NCBI GenBank assembly: GCA_028293565.1
Contig: JAQGON010000018.1
Coordinates: 1-53,669, forward strand
Direction: 5' to 3'
From: Verrucomicrobiota bacterium
GTDB taxonomy: Bacteria; Verrucomicrobiota; Verrucomicrobiia; Opitutales; Opitutaceae
DNA length: 53,669 nt
Both the position numbers and the translations under genes were made by a program. How positions within the stretch are numbered: the stretch's first letter is position 1; each line of letters begins with the position of its first letter. Below are positions 26,892 through 34,344 of this stretch, in pieces. The notes beneath the pieces were generated by a model that worked only from the letters and a program-made list of their open reading frames with translations, was not told the origin of the DNA and ran no database searches.

Positions 26892-28640
26892 ATGAAACGC
26901 ATTATCGCACTGGTGAGTTTGACGGTGATCTGTGTCTCCGTCTGGGCGGCGGACGGGACCCGGACCGGCATGGGCGCCGAATTTGCCCGGCTGTCGGACG
27001 AATTCATCGATGGATTCCTGGCCTGGCGTCCCCAGCAGGGCACCACGCTCGGGCTGCATCAGTACGACGGCCGGGTGACCGACCTGAGCCGCGCGTCGCT
27101 CGACCAGGAGCATGCGCGTCTGGTGAAGTACGCGAAAGCCTTCGCGGCCATCGACCACGCCGCGCTCGAGCCGGAGGCACGGCACCGCTGTCGGCTGATC
27201 GAGGCGACGATCCAGGACGAGCTGTTCGGTTTCGACAGCATGAGGAATTACACGACGAATCCGATGACCTATGCGGGGGCGGTGGACGTGAACACCTACA
27301 TCAAGCGCGATTTTGCGCCGCTGGGGGAGCGGGTGAGGTCGATCATCGCCGTGGAGAAGGAGATTCCGGCGGTGGTGGCGGCGGCGCGCGCGAACCTGGA
27401 GGAGTCGCTGCCGAAGCCATACCTCGAGCTGGCGATCGAAATTGCGAATGGCGGGGCGGATTTTCTGGCAAAGGATCTGGTCGCGGCGCTCCATGGGCTG
27501 GCTGATCCGGCCCTGCGGGCGGAATTCAAGACGGCCAACGACCGGGGGATTGCGGAGCTGCGCGGTTATGCCGAATGGCTGACCAAGGACCGGCTGCCGA
27601 AGGCGCATACGCACTACGCGCTGGGGCGCGAGAAATACCAGGAGATGCTGCGCACCGGCGAACTGATCGACCTCGCGCCGGAAAAAATCCTGGAACTGGG
27701 ACTGCGGGAGCTGAAACGCGAGCAGGCGGTGTTCGCCGACGCCGCCCGGCGCATCGATCCGTCGAAGCCGGCGATCCAGGTTTTCAAGGAGATCCAGCGC
27801 GACCACCCGACGGAGGCCAGCCTGATCCCGGACGTGCGCAAGCATCTCGAGATGATCCGCCGGTTTGTGGTGGAGCACGGGATCGTCACGATTCCGTCCG
27901 ACGTTCGCGCGCGGACGGAGGAGACGCCGCAGTTTGCGCGGGCCGGGACTTTTGCGTCGATGGATTCGCCCGGGCCGTTCGAGACCAAGGCGACCGAGGC
28001 GTATTACTACGTGACCCCGACAGAGCGGGAGTGGACGCCGCAGCAAAAGGAGGAGTGGCTGACGTCGTTCAACTATTACACGACGGACGTCGTCACGATC
28101 CACGAGGCGTATCCCGGCCACTACGTGCAGTTCCTGAATCTCAACGCGTCGGCTGCGGGCCGGGCGGAAAAGATCTTTGGCAGCTATGCCTTCGTGGAAG
28201 GCTGGGCGCATTACTGCGAGCAGATGCTGCTGGACGAAGGGTTCGGCGCCGAGGGCGGCGCGGTGCGTGCGGCGAAGTACCGCATCGCCCAATCGGACGA
28301 GGCGCTGCTGCGCATCTGCCGGCTCTGCGTGTCCCTCAAGACCCATTGCGAAGGCATGAGCGTGGACGAGGGGGCGAAGTTTTTTGAGGAGAACTGCTAT
28401 TACGAAGCGAAGCCGGCGCACGCGGAGGCGCTGCGCGGGACGTTCGATCCCGGGTATCTTTACTACACGCTTGGCAAGCTGCAGATTCTGAAGCTCCGGC
28501 GGGACTGGCAGGCGCAGGAGGGGGCGGCGTATTCCCTCAAGCGCTTCAACGACGAAATGCTGCGGCACGGAATGCCGCCGATCCGGTTGCTGCGGGAGAA
28601 GATGCTGAAGGACCCGGCCCAGTGGGGCGATGTGCTCTGA
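26892..28640 (+). CDS. DUF885-family exported metallopeptidase-like protein
   Basis: A 582-aa protein with a signal peptide (residues 1-20, ending VSVWAAD). It has the DUF885 motif HEAYPGHYVQF near residue 400, an HExxxGH zinc-ligand arrangement, and then the helix FVEGWAHYCEQMLLDEG, which supplies the third ligand (Glu/His) in this family. The N-terminal half is alpha-helical (EFIDGFLAWRPQQGTTLGLHQYD). RGTFDPGYLYYTLGKLQILKLRRDW near the end is also typical. Members are predicted metallopeptidases of the periplasm and mostly uncharacterised. It stands 88 bp after the lysine-degradation genes on the same strand; co-transcription is possible but not shown. Confidence 0.9.
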   Translation: MKRIIALVSLTVICVSVWAADGTRTGMGAEFARLSDEFIDGFLAWRPQQGTTLGLHQYDGRVTDLSRASLDQEHARLVKYAKAFAAIDHAALEPEARHRCRLIEATIQDELFGFDSMRNYTTNPMTYAGAVDVNTYIKRDFAPLGERVRSIIAVEKEIPAVVAAARANLEESLPKPYLELAIEIANGGADFLAKDLVAALHGLADPALRAEFKTANDRGIAELRGYAEWLTKDRLPKAHTHYALGREKYQEMLRTGELIDLAPEKILELGLRELKREQAVFADAARRIDPSKPAIQVFKEIQRDHPTEASLIPDVRKHLEMIRRFVVEHGIVTIPSDVRARTEETPQFARAGTFASMDSPGPFETKATEAYYYVTPTEREWTPQQKEEWLTSFNYYTTDVVTIHEAYPGHYVQFLNLNASAAGRAEKIFGSYAFVEGWAHYCEQMLLDEGFGAEGGAVRAAKYRIAQSDEALLRICRLCVSLKTHCEGMSVDEGAKFFEENCYYEAKPAHAEALRGTFDPGYLYYTLGKLQILKLRRDWQAQEGAAYSLKRFNDEMLRHGMPPIRLLREKMLKDPAQWGDVL

Positions 28641-28738
28641 ACAGGGCCTCCGCGGATGGGCCGGATTTCTGAAGAAACTGTTACGAAAGAAATTTCGCGT
28701 CGGCTTGGACCGGGCCGCTTGAATGTGGGTCAAACGTC

Positions 28739-29209
28739 ATGAAATTCCGGCTCCTCCTGCTCCTCGTTGCGATTCCCGCTCCCTGCCTTCCCTCGCTGCA
28801 CGCGGGGGATGTCATGTCCGCGACAAAATCGGAAAGGCCCGAGACCGAGCTGGAACAGGCGATGGGCAAGATGGGCAAGGCCTGGCGGCAGGTGCGGAAG
28901 GCCAACCGCGAAGGGCGGTTGTCTCCTGCCTGCGCCGACTACGTCGCGACGGTTCGGTCCAACGCCGAGCGGGCGTCCAGGATGATCCCTGCGCTCGAAG
29001 CGGAGCAGCCCGCGGGAGAGCGCGCGAAATTTCAGGCCGACTTTGAGGCGAGCATGAAAAAGCTCGTCGCCGTGCTCTCCGATCTCGAGGCCGCGCTGAA
29101 GGCGAACAACCTTCCGACGGCCTCCCGGCTCGTGGGCGAGGCGGGTGAGCTCATGAAGTCCGGCCACCACGATTTCAAGAAACCGGACGAGCCGGGCGGA
29201 CGCTCGTAA
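28739..29209 (+). CDS. Cytochrome b562-like exported four-helix protein
   Basis: A 156-aa exported protein with a signal peptide (residues 1-22). The mature part is nearly all helical. It resembles periplasmic cytochrome b562 in having an early methionine pair (Met42/Met45 in EQAMGKMGKAW), a middle helix FQADFEASMKKLVAVLSDLEAALKANNLPTAS matching the b562 third helix pattern, and a C-terminal helix ending in GHHDFKK (His143/His144). Met and His at these places are the b562 haem ligands. This is inferred from pattern; without haem it would be a plain helical-bundle protein. It is followed by a palindromic element and the convergent cysE. Confidence 0.7.
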   Translation: MKFRLLLLLVAIPAPCLPSLHAGDVMSATKSERPETELEQAMGKMGKAWRQVRKANREGRLSPACADYVATVRSNAERASRMIPALEAEQPAGERAKFQADFEASMKKLVAVLSDLEAALKANNLPTASRLVGEAGELMKSGHHDFKKPDEPGGRS

Positions 29210-29220
29210 GCGCGCTGCGT

Positions 29221-29324
29221 GTAGCACGGGGCTCCGACCCGTGAAGGTGGACTCGAGCTAAACGGGTGGGCTCGACGTTCTCCGTTGGCAGAGTCCGCCC
29301 ACACGGGTCGGAGACCCGTGCCAC
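29221..29324. repeat. 104-bp palindromic element, copy 2
   Basis: Nearly the reverse complement of the copy at 1485-1589, including the interior blocks GGTGGACTCGAGCTAAACGG and TCCGTTGGCAGAGTCCGCCC. It lies between two convergent genes and could act as a bidirectional terminator. Confidence 0.85.
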
Positions 29325-29337
29325 ATGCTCACGAGGA

Positions 29338-30267
29338 TCAGATATCCCAGTGCGCGAGATCGTCGGCGCCGAGTTCCGGCGAGCCGGCCTTCGTGCGCCG
29401 CGGGCGAACGACGAGCTGGTCGCCCTTGAAATAGCCGGCCGAGCGCACGGGGACGGATTTCATGATCCAGACGTTGGATCCGATGACCGAGTGCGCGCCG
29501 ATCTTCGTGTCGCCGCCCAGGATGGTGGCGTGCGCGTAGATCGTGACGTGGTCGCCGATGTCGGGGTGGCGTTTCATCCCCTTGACGGGGTCGCCGTCGG
29601 GATCCACCTCGAACGATTTTGCGCCGAGCGTGACGCCCTGGTACAGCTTGACGTGGTTGCCGATGGTCGCGGTCTCGCCGATGACGACGCCGGTGCCGTG
29701 GTCGATGAAGAAATGCGTCCCGATCGTCGCGCCCGGATGAATGTCGGTCCCGGTGCGCTCATGGCCGTACTCCGTCAGCATGCGCGGCAGCAGCGGAACG
29801 CCGATGCGGTGGAGGACGTTCGCGAAGCGCTGCACGGAAATCGAGAGCACGCAGGGGTAGGCGAGGATGATTTCCTCGACGCTGCGCGCGGCCGGGTCGC
29901 CGCGGTAGGCGGCGGTGACGTCGGTCTGGATGATCTGGCGCAGGGCGGGCAGGCGTTCGAGCGTGTCGGCCACGAGGACTTTCGCATGGGCCGCGGGGTC
30001 GCTGTGCCGCGCGAAGCGAAGACTCTTCTCGACCTCGGCCGTCAGGCGCTGGTGCAGGCCGGCGAGCAGCGCGTCGACATGCCTGGGCACATCTTTTTTC
30101 GTCAGGGCCGTCGCCTCGAAAAACCCCGGAAACATGAGGTGCATGTAGTCCGAGGCGAGGCGCTGGACCGAATCCTGCGCCGGAAGATTGACCCCATCGA
30201 GATGGTTGATGCCTCCGTGCTTCTCGTACGAATCCAACAGCGCCTGTTTGATGTGGGAGAGATCCAT
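29338..30267 (-). CDS. cysE: Serine O-acetyltransferase
   Basis: Makes O-acetylserine from serine and acetyl-CoA, the carbon acceptor for sulfide in cysteine synthesis. It is 309 aa, the long EpsC-like form with an extended helical N-terminal domain (MDLSHIKQALLDSYEKHGG through TDVTAAYRGDPAARSVEE). The C-terminal left-handed beta-helix shows hexapeptide repeats: GTDIHPGATIGTHFFIDHGTGVVIGE, including the catalytic His/Asp region, then GNHVKLYQGVTLGAKSF, KRHPDIGDHVTIYAHATILGG and HSVIGSNVWI. It is the last gene of the leftward sulfur operon, 99 bp after the Rrf2 regulator. Confidence 0.96.
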   Translation of the reverse strand: MDLSHIKQALLDSYEKHGGINHLDGVNLPAQDSVQRLASDYMHLMFPGFFEATALTKKDVPRHVDALLAGLHQRLTAEVEKSLRFARHSDPAAHAKVLVADTLERLPALRQIIQTDVTAAYRGDPAARSVEEIILAYPCVLSISVQRFANVLHRIGVPLLPRMLTEYGHERTGTDIHPGATIGTHFFIDHGTGVVIGETATIGNHVKLYQGVTLGAKSFEVDPDGDPVKGMKRHPDIGDHVTIYAHATILGGDTKIGAHSVIGSNVWIMKSVPVRSAGYFKGDQLVVRPRRTKAGSPELGADDLAHWDI

Positions 30268-30366
30268 GGGAGGTGAACTCGAAGGCTAAAACCCTGAATT
30301 CGAAAGAACAACCTGTGACTTATGCGGGCCGCGGCGCGCACCGACCGTCGAATTTCCGATTCGAAT

Positions 30367-30780
30367 TCAAATAAAATACATTTCGCTGCCACTCTTCGCC
30401 ACCAGGGTGTCGAGGGTGAATCCGCGGGCTTTTTCCTCCACCACGGCGCGGAGCTCGCTCCAGACCTCCTTCATCCGCCGGCCGGTGCGGCCTTCGGGGC
30501 TGCTGGCAAACTCGACCAGCTCGCCATCGATCGCCTTCATGATGTCGTAGAGCGTGATCTGATCCGGCGGCCGGGCGAGCGCGTAGCCGCCCTGGGTGCC
30601 GCGCTTGCTCGTGATGAGGCCGTTTTCGCGGAGCTCGCACAGGATCTGGGCGAGGAAATTGGCCGGGATCGCCTCCGCCTTCGCGAGGGGTTCGATCTGG
30701 GTGAATCCGGCGGTGCCGTGCAGCCGCGCCATCTCGGCCAGCACGCGGCAGGCATAGTCGACTTTGGCGGAAATCTTCAC
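30367..30780 (-). CDS. Rrf2-family regulator, probably CymR-like
   Basis: A 137-aa winged-helix regulator beginning VKISAKVDYACRVLAEMA (GTG start), the usual Rrf2 N-terminus. The recognition part is EAIPANFLAQILCELRENGLITSKRGTQGGYALARP, and TLYDIMKAIDG follows. The region that holds three iron-sulfur cysteines in IscR (here EFASSPEGRTGRRMKEVW) has none, so it is not an iron-sulfur sensor. The position between cysN and cysE fits the CymR branch, which senses cysteine status together with cysteine synthase. It starts 46 bp after the cysN stop. The frame is open upstream to 30894, but that would overlap the end of cysN. Confidence 0.88.
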   Translation of the reverse strand: MKISAKVDYACRVLAEMARLHGTAGFTQIEPLAKAEAIPANFLAQILCELRENGLITSKRGTQGGYALARPPDQITLYDIMKAIDGELVEFASSPEGRTGRRMKEVWSELRAVVEEKARGFTLDTLVAKSGSEMYFI

Positions 30781-30826
30781 GGCTCGCAGGCGGGGCGCGA
30801 AATGCGGATTGTGCCGGGGAAAAACA

Positions 30827-32248
30827 TCAGATGACAAACTCCGTGCTTTCGGCGCGCACGACTTCCGTCGGCGGGAAAAGCATGCCGGCGGCAACCGTTG
30901 CGTGGCTTCCGGGCTCGATGAGGATGAACGAGCCGGTCAGCCGATTGGTCTCGTAGCCGTCGAAGAAGATCGGAGCGGCGGTGCGGAGGGAGATCTCCCC
31001 GATGTCGTTCAAGCCCAATCCGGGCGGCGAGGGCTCCTCCTCGAAGGTGCTGATGTTGAGGCGATGGTCGATGCCGGTGACGACCGCCTGGACGCTGTGG
31101 GTGGTGTGCTTCAGCCAGTACTTTTTCCCCGGCTGCAATGGCCGCGAATGCATCCAGCAGACGTTCGCGCGCAGATCCGAGCTCGCGCCCGGCAGATGAT
31201 GGTCCCAGGCGACGATCATGTTGCCGCGGCTGACATCGAGGTCGTGCTCGAGGAGCAGGGTGACGGATTGGGGGCAAAAAGCCTCGGCGACGGGACCGTC
31301 GTAGGTGTGGATCTCCTTCACCGTGGTGATCTGCCCGCCGGGCAGGACCATCACCTTTTGTCCCGTGCGCACGATGCCGCCGGCGATCTGACCGCTGAGA
31401 CCGCGGAAGTCGTGGAGCTGCGGATTGGTCGGCGTGTTCGGACGGTTGACCCATTGCACGGGCAGGCGGAAGCCATTCAGATTCCAGTCGCTGCCGATGT
31501 GGACCGTTTCGAGGTGCTGGAGGAGCGTCGGCCCCGGATGCCAGGACATGTTGGCGGACGCGTCGACGACGTTGTCGCCGAGCAGCGCGCTCATCGGGAT
31601 GAATTTGACGTCCTTGATGTCGAGGCGCGGGAGAAATTTTTCGAACTCCGCGCGAATCTCAAGGAAGCGCGCCTCGCTCCAGCCGACGAGGTCCATCTTG
31701 TTGACCGCGACGACGAGGTGAGGGATGCGGAGCAGGGCGGTGAGGTAGGTATGCCGGCGGCTTTGCTCGATCACGCCGGCGCGGGCGTCGACGAGGACCA
31801 CGGAGAGGTTCGCGGCGGAGGCGCCGGTGACCATGTTGCGGGTGTATTGGATGTGGCCGGGGGTGTCGGCGATGATGAACTTCCGGCGCGGGGTCGCGAA
31901 ATAGCGGTAGGCCACGTCGATCGTGATGCCCTGCTCACGCTCGGCGCGGAGGCCGTCGGTGAGGTTGGCCAGGTTCACCTGCCCGCCACCGGTGATGTCG
32001 GCGGAGCGCTCGAGCGCCTCGAGCTGGTCCTCCATCAGCGATTTCGAATCATAGAGGAGCCGCCCGATGAGCGTGGACTTGCCGTCGTCCACGCTGCCGC
32101 AGGTGTTGAAGCGGAGGATGTCGACCGCCGAACGGGCGCCCGCCGCAGTTCGGAGTTCGGAGTTCGCAGTTCGAATTTCGGAGCCAGTCTCTGGTAAACG
32201 AGAGGTGGGGGCGTCTGTGGCGGGCGATGGAAAAGAGGGTGCTGACAT
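30827..32248 (-). CDS. cysN: Sulfate adenylyltransferase subunit 1 (GTPase)
   Basis: GTPase subunit of ATP sulfurylase, which with CysD makes APS from sulfate. It is 473 aa with an EF-Tu-like layout: P-loop GSVDDGKST at residues 51-59, the effector stretch EREQGITIDVAYRYF, G3 DTPGH, G4 NKMD, G5 PMSALLGDN, then two beta-barrel domains. It has no C-terminal APS kinase domain. Residues ~24-35 (SEIRTANSELRT) are encoded by a heptamer repeat array, unlike normal CysN N-termini. No other start lies between ATG 32248 and the conserved SAVDILRFNTCG, so the array is translated. cysD is separated from it by an inserted four-helix-bundle gene. Confidence 0.96.
   Translation of the reverse strand: MSAPSFPSPATDAPTSRLPETGSEIRTANSELRTAAGARSAVDILRFNTCGSVDDGKSTLIGRLLYDSKSLMEDQLEALERSADITGGGQVNLANLTDGLRAEREQGITIDVAYRYFATPRRKFIIADTPGHIQYTRNMVTGASAANLSVVLVDARAGVIEQSRRHTYLTALLRIPHLVVAVNKMDLVGWSEARFLEIRAEFEKFLPRLDIKDVKFIPMSALLGDNVVDASANMSWHPGPTLLQHLETVHIGSDWNLNGFRLPVQWVNRPNTPTNPQLHDFRGLSGQIAGGIVRTGQKVMVLPGGQITTVKEIHTYDGPVAEAFCPQSVTLLLEHDLDVSRGNMIVAWDHHLPGASSDLRANVCWMHSRPLQPGKKYWLKHTTHSVQAVVTGIDHRLNISTFEEEPSPPGLGLNDIGEISLRTAAPIFFDGYETNRLTGSFILIEPGSHATVAAGMLFPPTEVVRAESTEFVI
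32146..32180. repeat. 7-bp-period array, five units (CAGTTCG type), inside cysN
   Basis: Five heptamers (CAGTTCG, GAGTTCG, GAGTTCG, CAGTTCG, AATTTCG) are translated as part of the CysN N-terminus. With the inverted array at 32651-32678 they bracket the four-helix-bundle gene. Confidence 0.85.
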
Positions 32249-32257
32249 GAGGAAAAA

Positions 32258-32629
32258 TCAGGCCGGGTTCGAGGTCGAACGAATGAGGCCGCTGATCAAT
32301 TGGCCTGAACGGACGCACCGTTCGAGGAGGGCCCGTTGCTCAGATTCGCCGATGAATTTGCCATCGACGAGAAGGTAACTCATCGAGCGCACCTCGCCGC
32401 ACGAGCGACGCGCGAAGTTGAAAAACTGAATTTTTTCCGCGGCGTGACGGCTTTCCCAGCCCTCGGCGATGTTGTTCATTACGGAAACGGCAGCGCGCCG
32501 AAGTTGGTCGCAAAGTCCGAAATCGCGAGACAGCGGAGAACGGCGACAGATTCCGTAAATTTCGCTGGCGAGTTCGCGGGCGCGTTGCCACGCGTGCAGA
32601 TCTTCGAATTGCAAGATATTGGTAGTCAT
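32258..32629 (-). CDS. Four-helix-bundle protein (23S rRNA intervening-sequence/S23 family)
   Basis: A 123-aa helical protein of the IVP family, first known from open frames in 23S rRNA intervening sequences and related to the Avd accessory protein of diversity-generating retroelements. Family landmarks are FEDLHAWQRARELASEIYGICR, DFGLCDQLRRAAVSVMNNIAEGWE, FFNFARRSCGEVRSMSYLL and SGQLISGLIRS. ATG 32629 starts MTTNILQF; upstream codons translate a heptamer array. It sits between cysD and cysN, normally adjacent genes, and is bracketed by inverted 7-bp-period arrays. It has no known role in sulfur metabolism and looks like a cassette insertion. The molecular function of stand-alone copies is unknown. 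Confidence 0.9.
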   Translation of the reverse strand: MTTNILQFEDLHAWQRARELASEIYGICRRSPLSRDFGLCDQLRRAAVSVMNNIAEGWESRHAAEKIQFFNFARRSCGEVRSMSYLLVDGKFIGESEQRALLERCVRSGQLISGLIRSTSNPA

Positions 32630-32650
32630 TAACCAACGATACACGGACGA

Positions 32651-32678
32651 GCTGCGAACTGCGAACTTCGAACTGCGC
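32651..32678. repeat. 7-bp-period array, four units, inverted relative to 32146-32180
   Basis: Units on this strand are GCTGCGA, ACTGCGA, ACTTCGA and ACTGCGC, the reverse complement of the TCGCAGT/TCGAAGT form. The array begins 21 bp upstream of the four-helix-bundle start and ends 3 bp short of the cysD stop codon. Confidence 0.85.
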
Positions 32679-32681
32679 ATG

Positions 32682-33584
32682 TCAGAAGTAGCCCGCCTTT
32701 TTCCGATCCTCCATCGCGGCCTCGCTGGATTTGTCGTCGGCGCGGCTGCCTCGCTCGGTCACGCGGGCGGCGGCGATTTCGGTGATGATGTCGTCGATGG
32801 TGTCGGCGGGCGACTCGACCATTCCCGTGCTGATGATGTCGCCGATCGTGCGGACCCGCACGACCAGTTCGCGGACCTGCTCCGCCGGTTTCGGGGGCAC
32901 CAGTTCGTTCACCGGCAGCCACTGACCCAGGCGGCGGACGCATTTCCGCCGGTGGCTGAAGTAAATCGTCGGGACGGCAAGTTTCTCGCGGCGGATGTAT
33001 TCCCAGACGTCCTGCTCGGTCCAGTTGCTGAGCGGAAACACCCGCATGTTTTCGCCGGGATTCAGGCGCGCGTTGTAGAGGTTCCAGATTTCGGGGCGCT
33101 GGTTCTTGGGGTCCCACTGGCCGAAGCTGTCGCGAAAGCTGAAAAACCGCTCCTTGGCCCGGGCTTTCTCCTCGTCGCGCCGGGCGCCGCCGATGCAGCA
33201 GTCGAGGCGAAACTCCTCGATCGCCGCGAGCAGGGTCGGGATCTGGAGCCGATTCCGGCTGACTTCACCCGGCGCAGGGAGGGCGATGCCGCGGGCGATG
33301 GCGTCATCGACCGTGCGGACAATCAGGCGGGCGCCCAGCTCCCTGGCCCGGTGGTCGCGAAAGGTGTTGAGCTCGGGAAAATGGTGGCCGGTGTCGATGT
33401 TGAGGAGGGGCATCGGCAGCTCGGATGGACGAAACGCCTTTTCCGCGAGGCGAAGCAGGCAGATCGAGTCCTTGCCGCCGGAGAAAAGCAGCGCGGGGCG
33501 TTCGAATTCGCCCGCCACCTCGCGCATGATATGGATGGCTTCCGTTTCGAGATACTGGAGGTGATCGAGGTGGTAGATGGACAT
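32682..33584 (-). CDS. cysD: Sulfate adenylyltransferase subunit 2
   Basis: Catalytic subunit of the CysDN ATP sulfurylase, 300 aa, the normal length. It begins MSIYHLDHLQYLETEAIHIMREV. The PP-loop ATP pyrophosphatase motif LLFSGGKDSICLLRL comes near residue 30, then NIDTGHHFPELNTFRD, CCIGGARRDEEKARAKERFFSFRD, NLYNARLNPGENMRVFPLSNWTEQDVWEYI and IYFSHRRKCVRR. ATG 33584 gives the canonical N-terminus; the open frame continues upstream only through heptamer repeats. It lies between cysH (98-bp gap full of arrays) and the inserted four-helix-bundle gene. Confidence 0.97.
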   Translation of the reverse strand: MSIYHLDHLQYLETEAIHIMREVAGEFERPALLFSGGKDSICLLRLAEKAFRPSELPMPLLNIDTGHHFPELNTFRDHRARELGARLIVRTVDDAIARGIALPAPGEVSRNRLQIPTLLAAIEEFRLDCCIGGARRDEEKARAKERFFSFRDSFGQWDPKNQRPEIWNLYNARLNPGENMRVFPLSNWTEQDVWEYIRREKLAVPTIYFSHRRKCVRRLGQWLPVNELVPPKPAEQVRELVVRVRTIGDIISTGMVESPADTIDDIITEIAAARVTERGSRADDKSSEAAMEDRKKAGYF

Positions 33585-33586
33585 CG

Positions 33587-33671
33587 GCTTCGGAAGATCG
33601 GAATTCGGAATTGGGAATTCGGTACGGATCCGGGGGCGGCGGCGAATTCCGGATTTCGAATTCCAAGTTTC
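33587..33671. repeat. Two 7-bp-period arrays between cysH and cysD
   Basis: Five units at 33587-33621 (GCTTCGG, AAGATCG, GAATTCG, GAATTGG, GAATTCG) and four at 33644-33671 (GAATTCC, GGATTTC, GAATTCC, AAGTTTC). They fill almost the whole cysH-cysD gap and stop 2 bp before the cysD ATG, where a ribosome-binding site would normally be. Confidence 0.85.
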
Positions 33672-33682
33672 GACCCGCTGGG

Positions 33683-34330
33683 TCAGCCGTTCCGGCCCCA
33701 GGCCGCGTGCAGGCCGCACTCGCGTTTTTCGTCGGCCTTGGCCGGATCGAAATAATCCCATTCGTTGGGCAGGTTGTACTCCGCGAGATATTGCTCGAGG
33801 TCGGCGTCGCTGACGTGAAAGAACGGGCTGACTTTCAGCGCGCCGAAATTCGGGTCGTGGGAGACGATGTCGAGGCCGGCGCGGTTCGGGTTCTGCACGC
33901 TGCGCAGGGCGGTGAGCCAGACGACGGGGGCCAGCTCGCGCATTCCACGCTGGAAGGGCTCGAGTTTCATCTGTCGGCTGAAGCGCTTGAGGCCTTCCTC
34001 GTCGGCGAGATCGGGCAGCGGGCCATAGAGGGCGTCGCGGTGCGCGGCGGTGAGAAGCGGCAGGTACGGCTTGAGGCTGAGCCGGAGGCGCTTCGTGAGA
34101 TCGTCAGCATGACGGTAAGTGGCCGGGCGGTTGTATCCATGGTCAACCCACAGGACAGGAATGTCAGGCTGGACGGAAACGGCAAGATGAAGGATGGCGG
34201 CCTCGTACGGACGGAAATTGGTCGAGACGACGGCGCGTCCTTTGCCTTCGGAAATGGCCCAGCGCACAATTTCGAGGGGGCTTTTCGCCCGCAGCTCGGC
34301 ATTCCATCGCGCGATCGTTTCAGGTGTCAT
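33683..34330 (-). CDS. cysH: Phosphoadenylyl-sulfate (PAPS) reductase
   Basis: Reduces PAPS to sulfite with thioredoxin, 215 aa. It has the altered P-loop region VVSTNFRPYEAAILHL, VLWVDHGYNRPATYRHADDLTKRL, the WLTALRSVQNPNRAGLDIV region and the C-terminal catalytic ECGLH. That cysteine is the only one in the protein. The CC and CxxC pairs that bind a [4Fe-4S] cluster in APS-specific reductases are missing, so PAPS should be the substrate. ATG 34330 gives MTPETIARWN; ATG 34348 would overlap cysI. The gap to cysI is 14 bp. An APS kinase (CysC) is required but not seen. Confidence 0.94.
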   Translation of the reverse strand: MTPETIARWNAELRAKSPLEIVRWAISEGKGRAVVSTNFRPYEAAILHLAVSVQPDIPVLWVDHGYNRPATYRHADDLTKRLRLSLKPYLPLLTAAHRDALYGPLPDLADEEGLKRFSRQMKLEPFQRGMRELAPVVWLTALRSVQNPNRAGLDIVSHDPNFGALKVSPFFHVSDADLEQYLAEYNLPNEWDYFDPAKADEKRECGLHAAWGRNG

Positions 34331-34344
34331 GAGAGGGAGTGGAA

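Noticed and set aside
29032-29304. 90-codon minus-strand frame over the palindromic element copy 2
   Set aside because: Its N-terminus is the translated repeat (the same peptide arises at copy 1) and the rest is antisense to the b562-like gene.
32258-32680. 23S rRNA intervening sequence
   Set aside because: The four-helix-bundle family is known from rRNA intervening sequences, but there is no rRNA here; the flanks are cysD and cysN.
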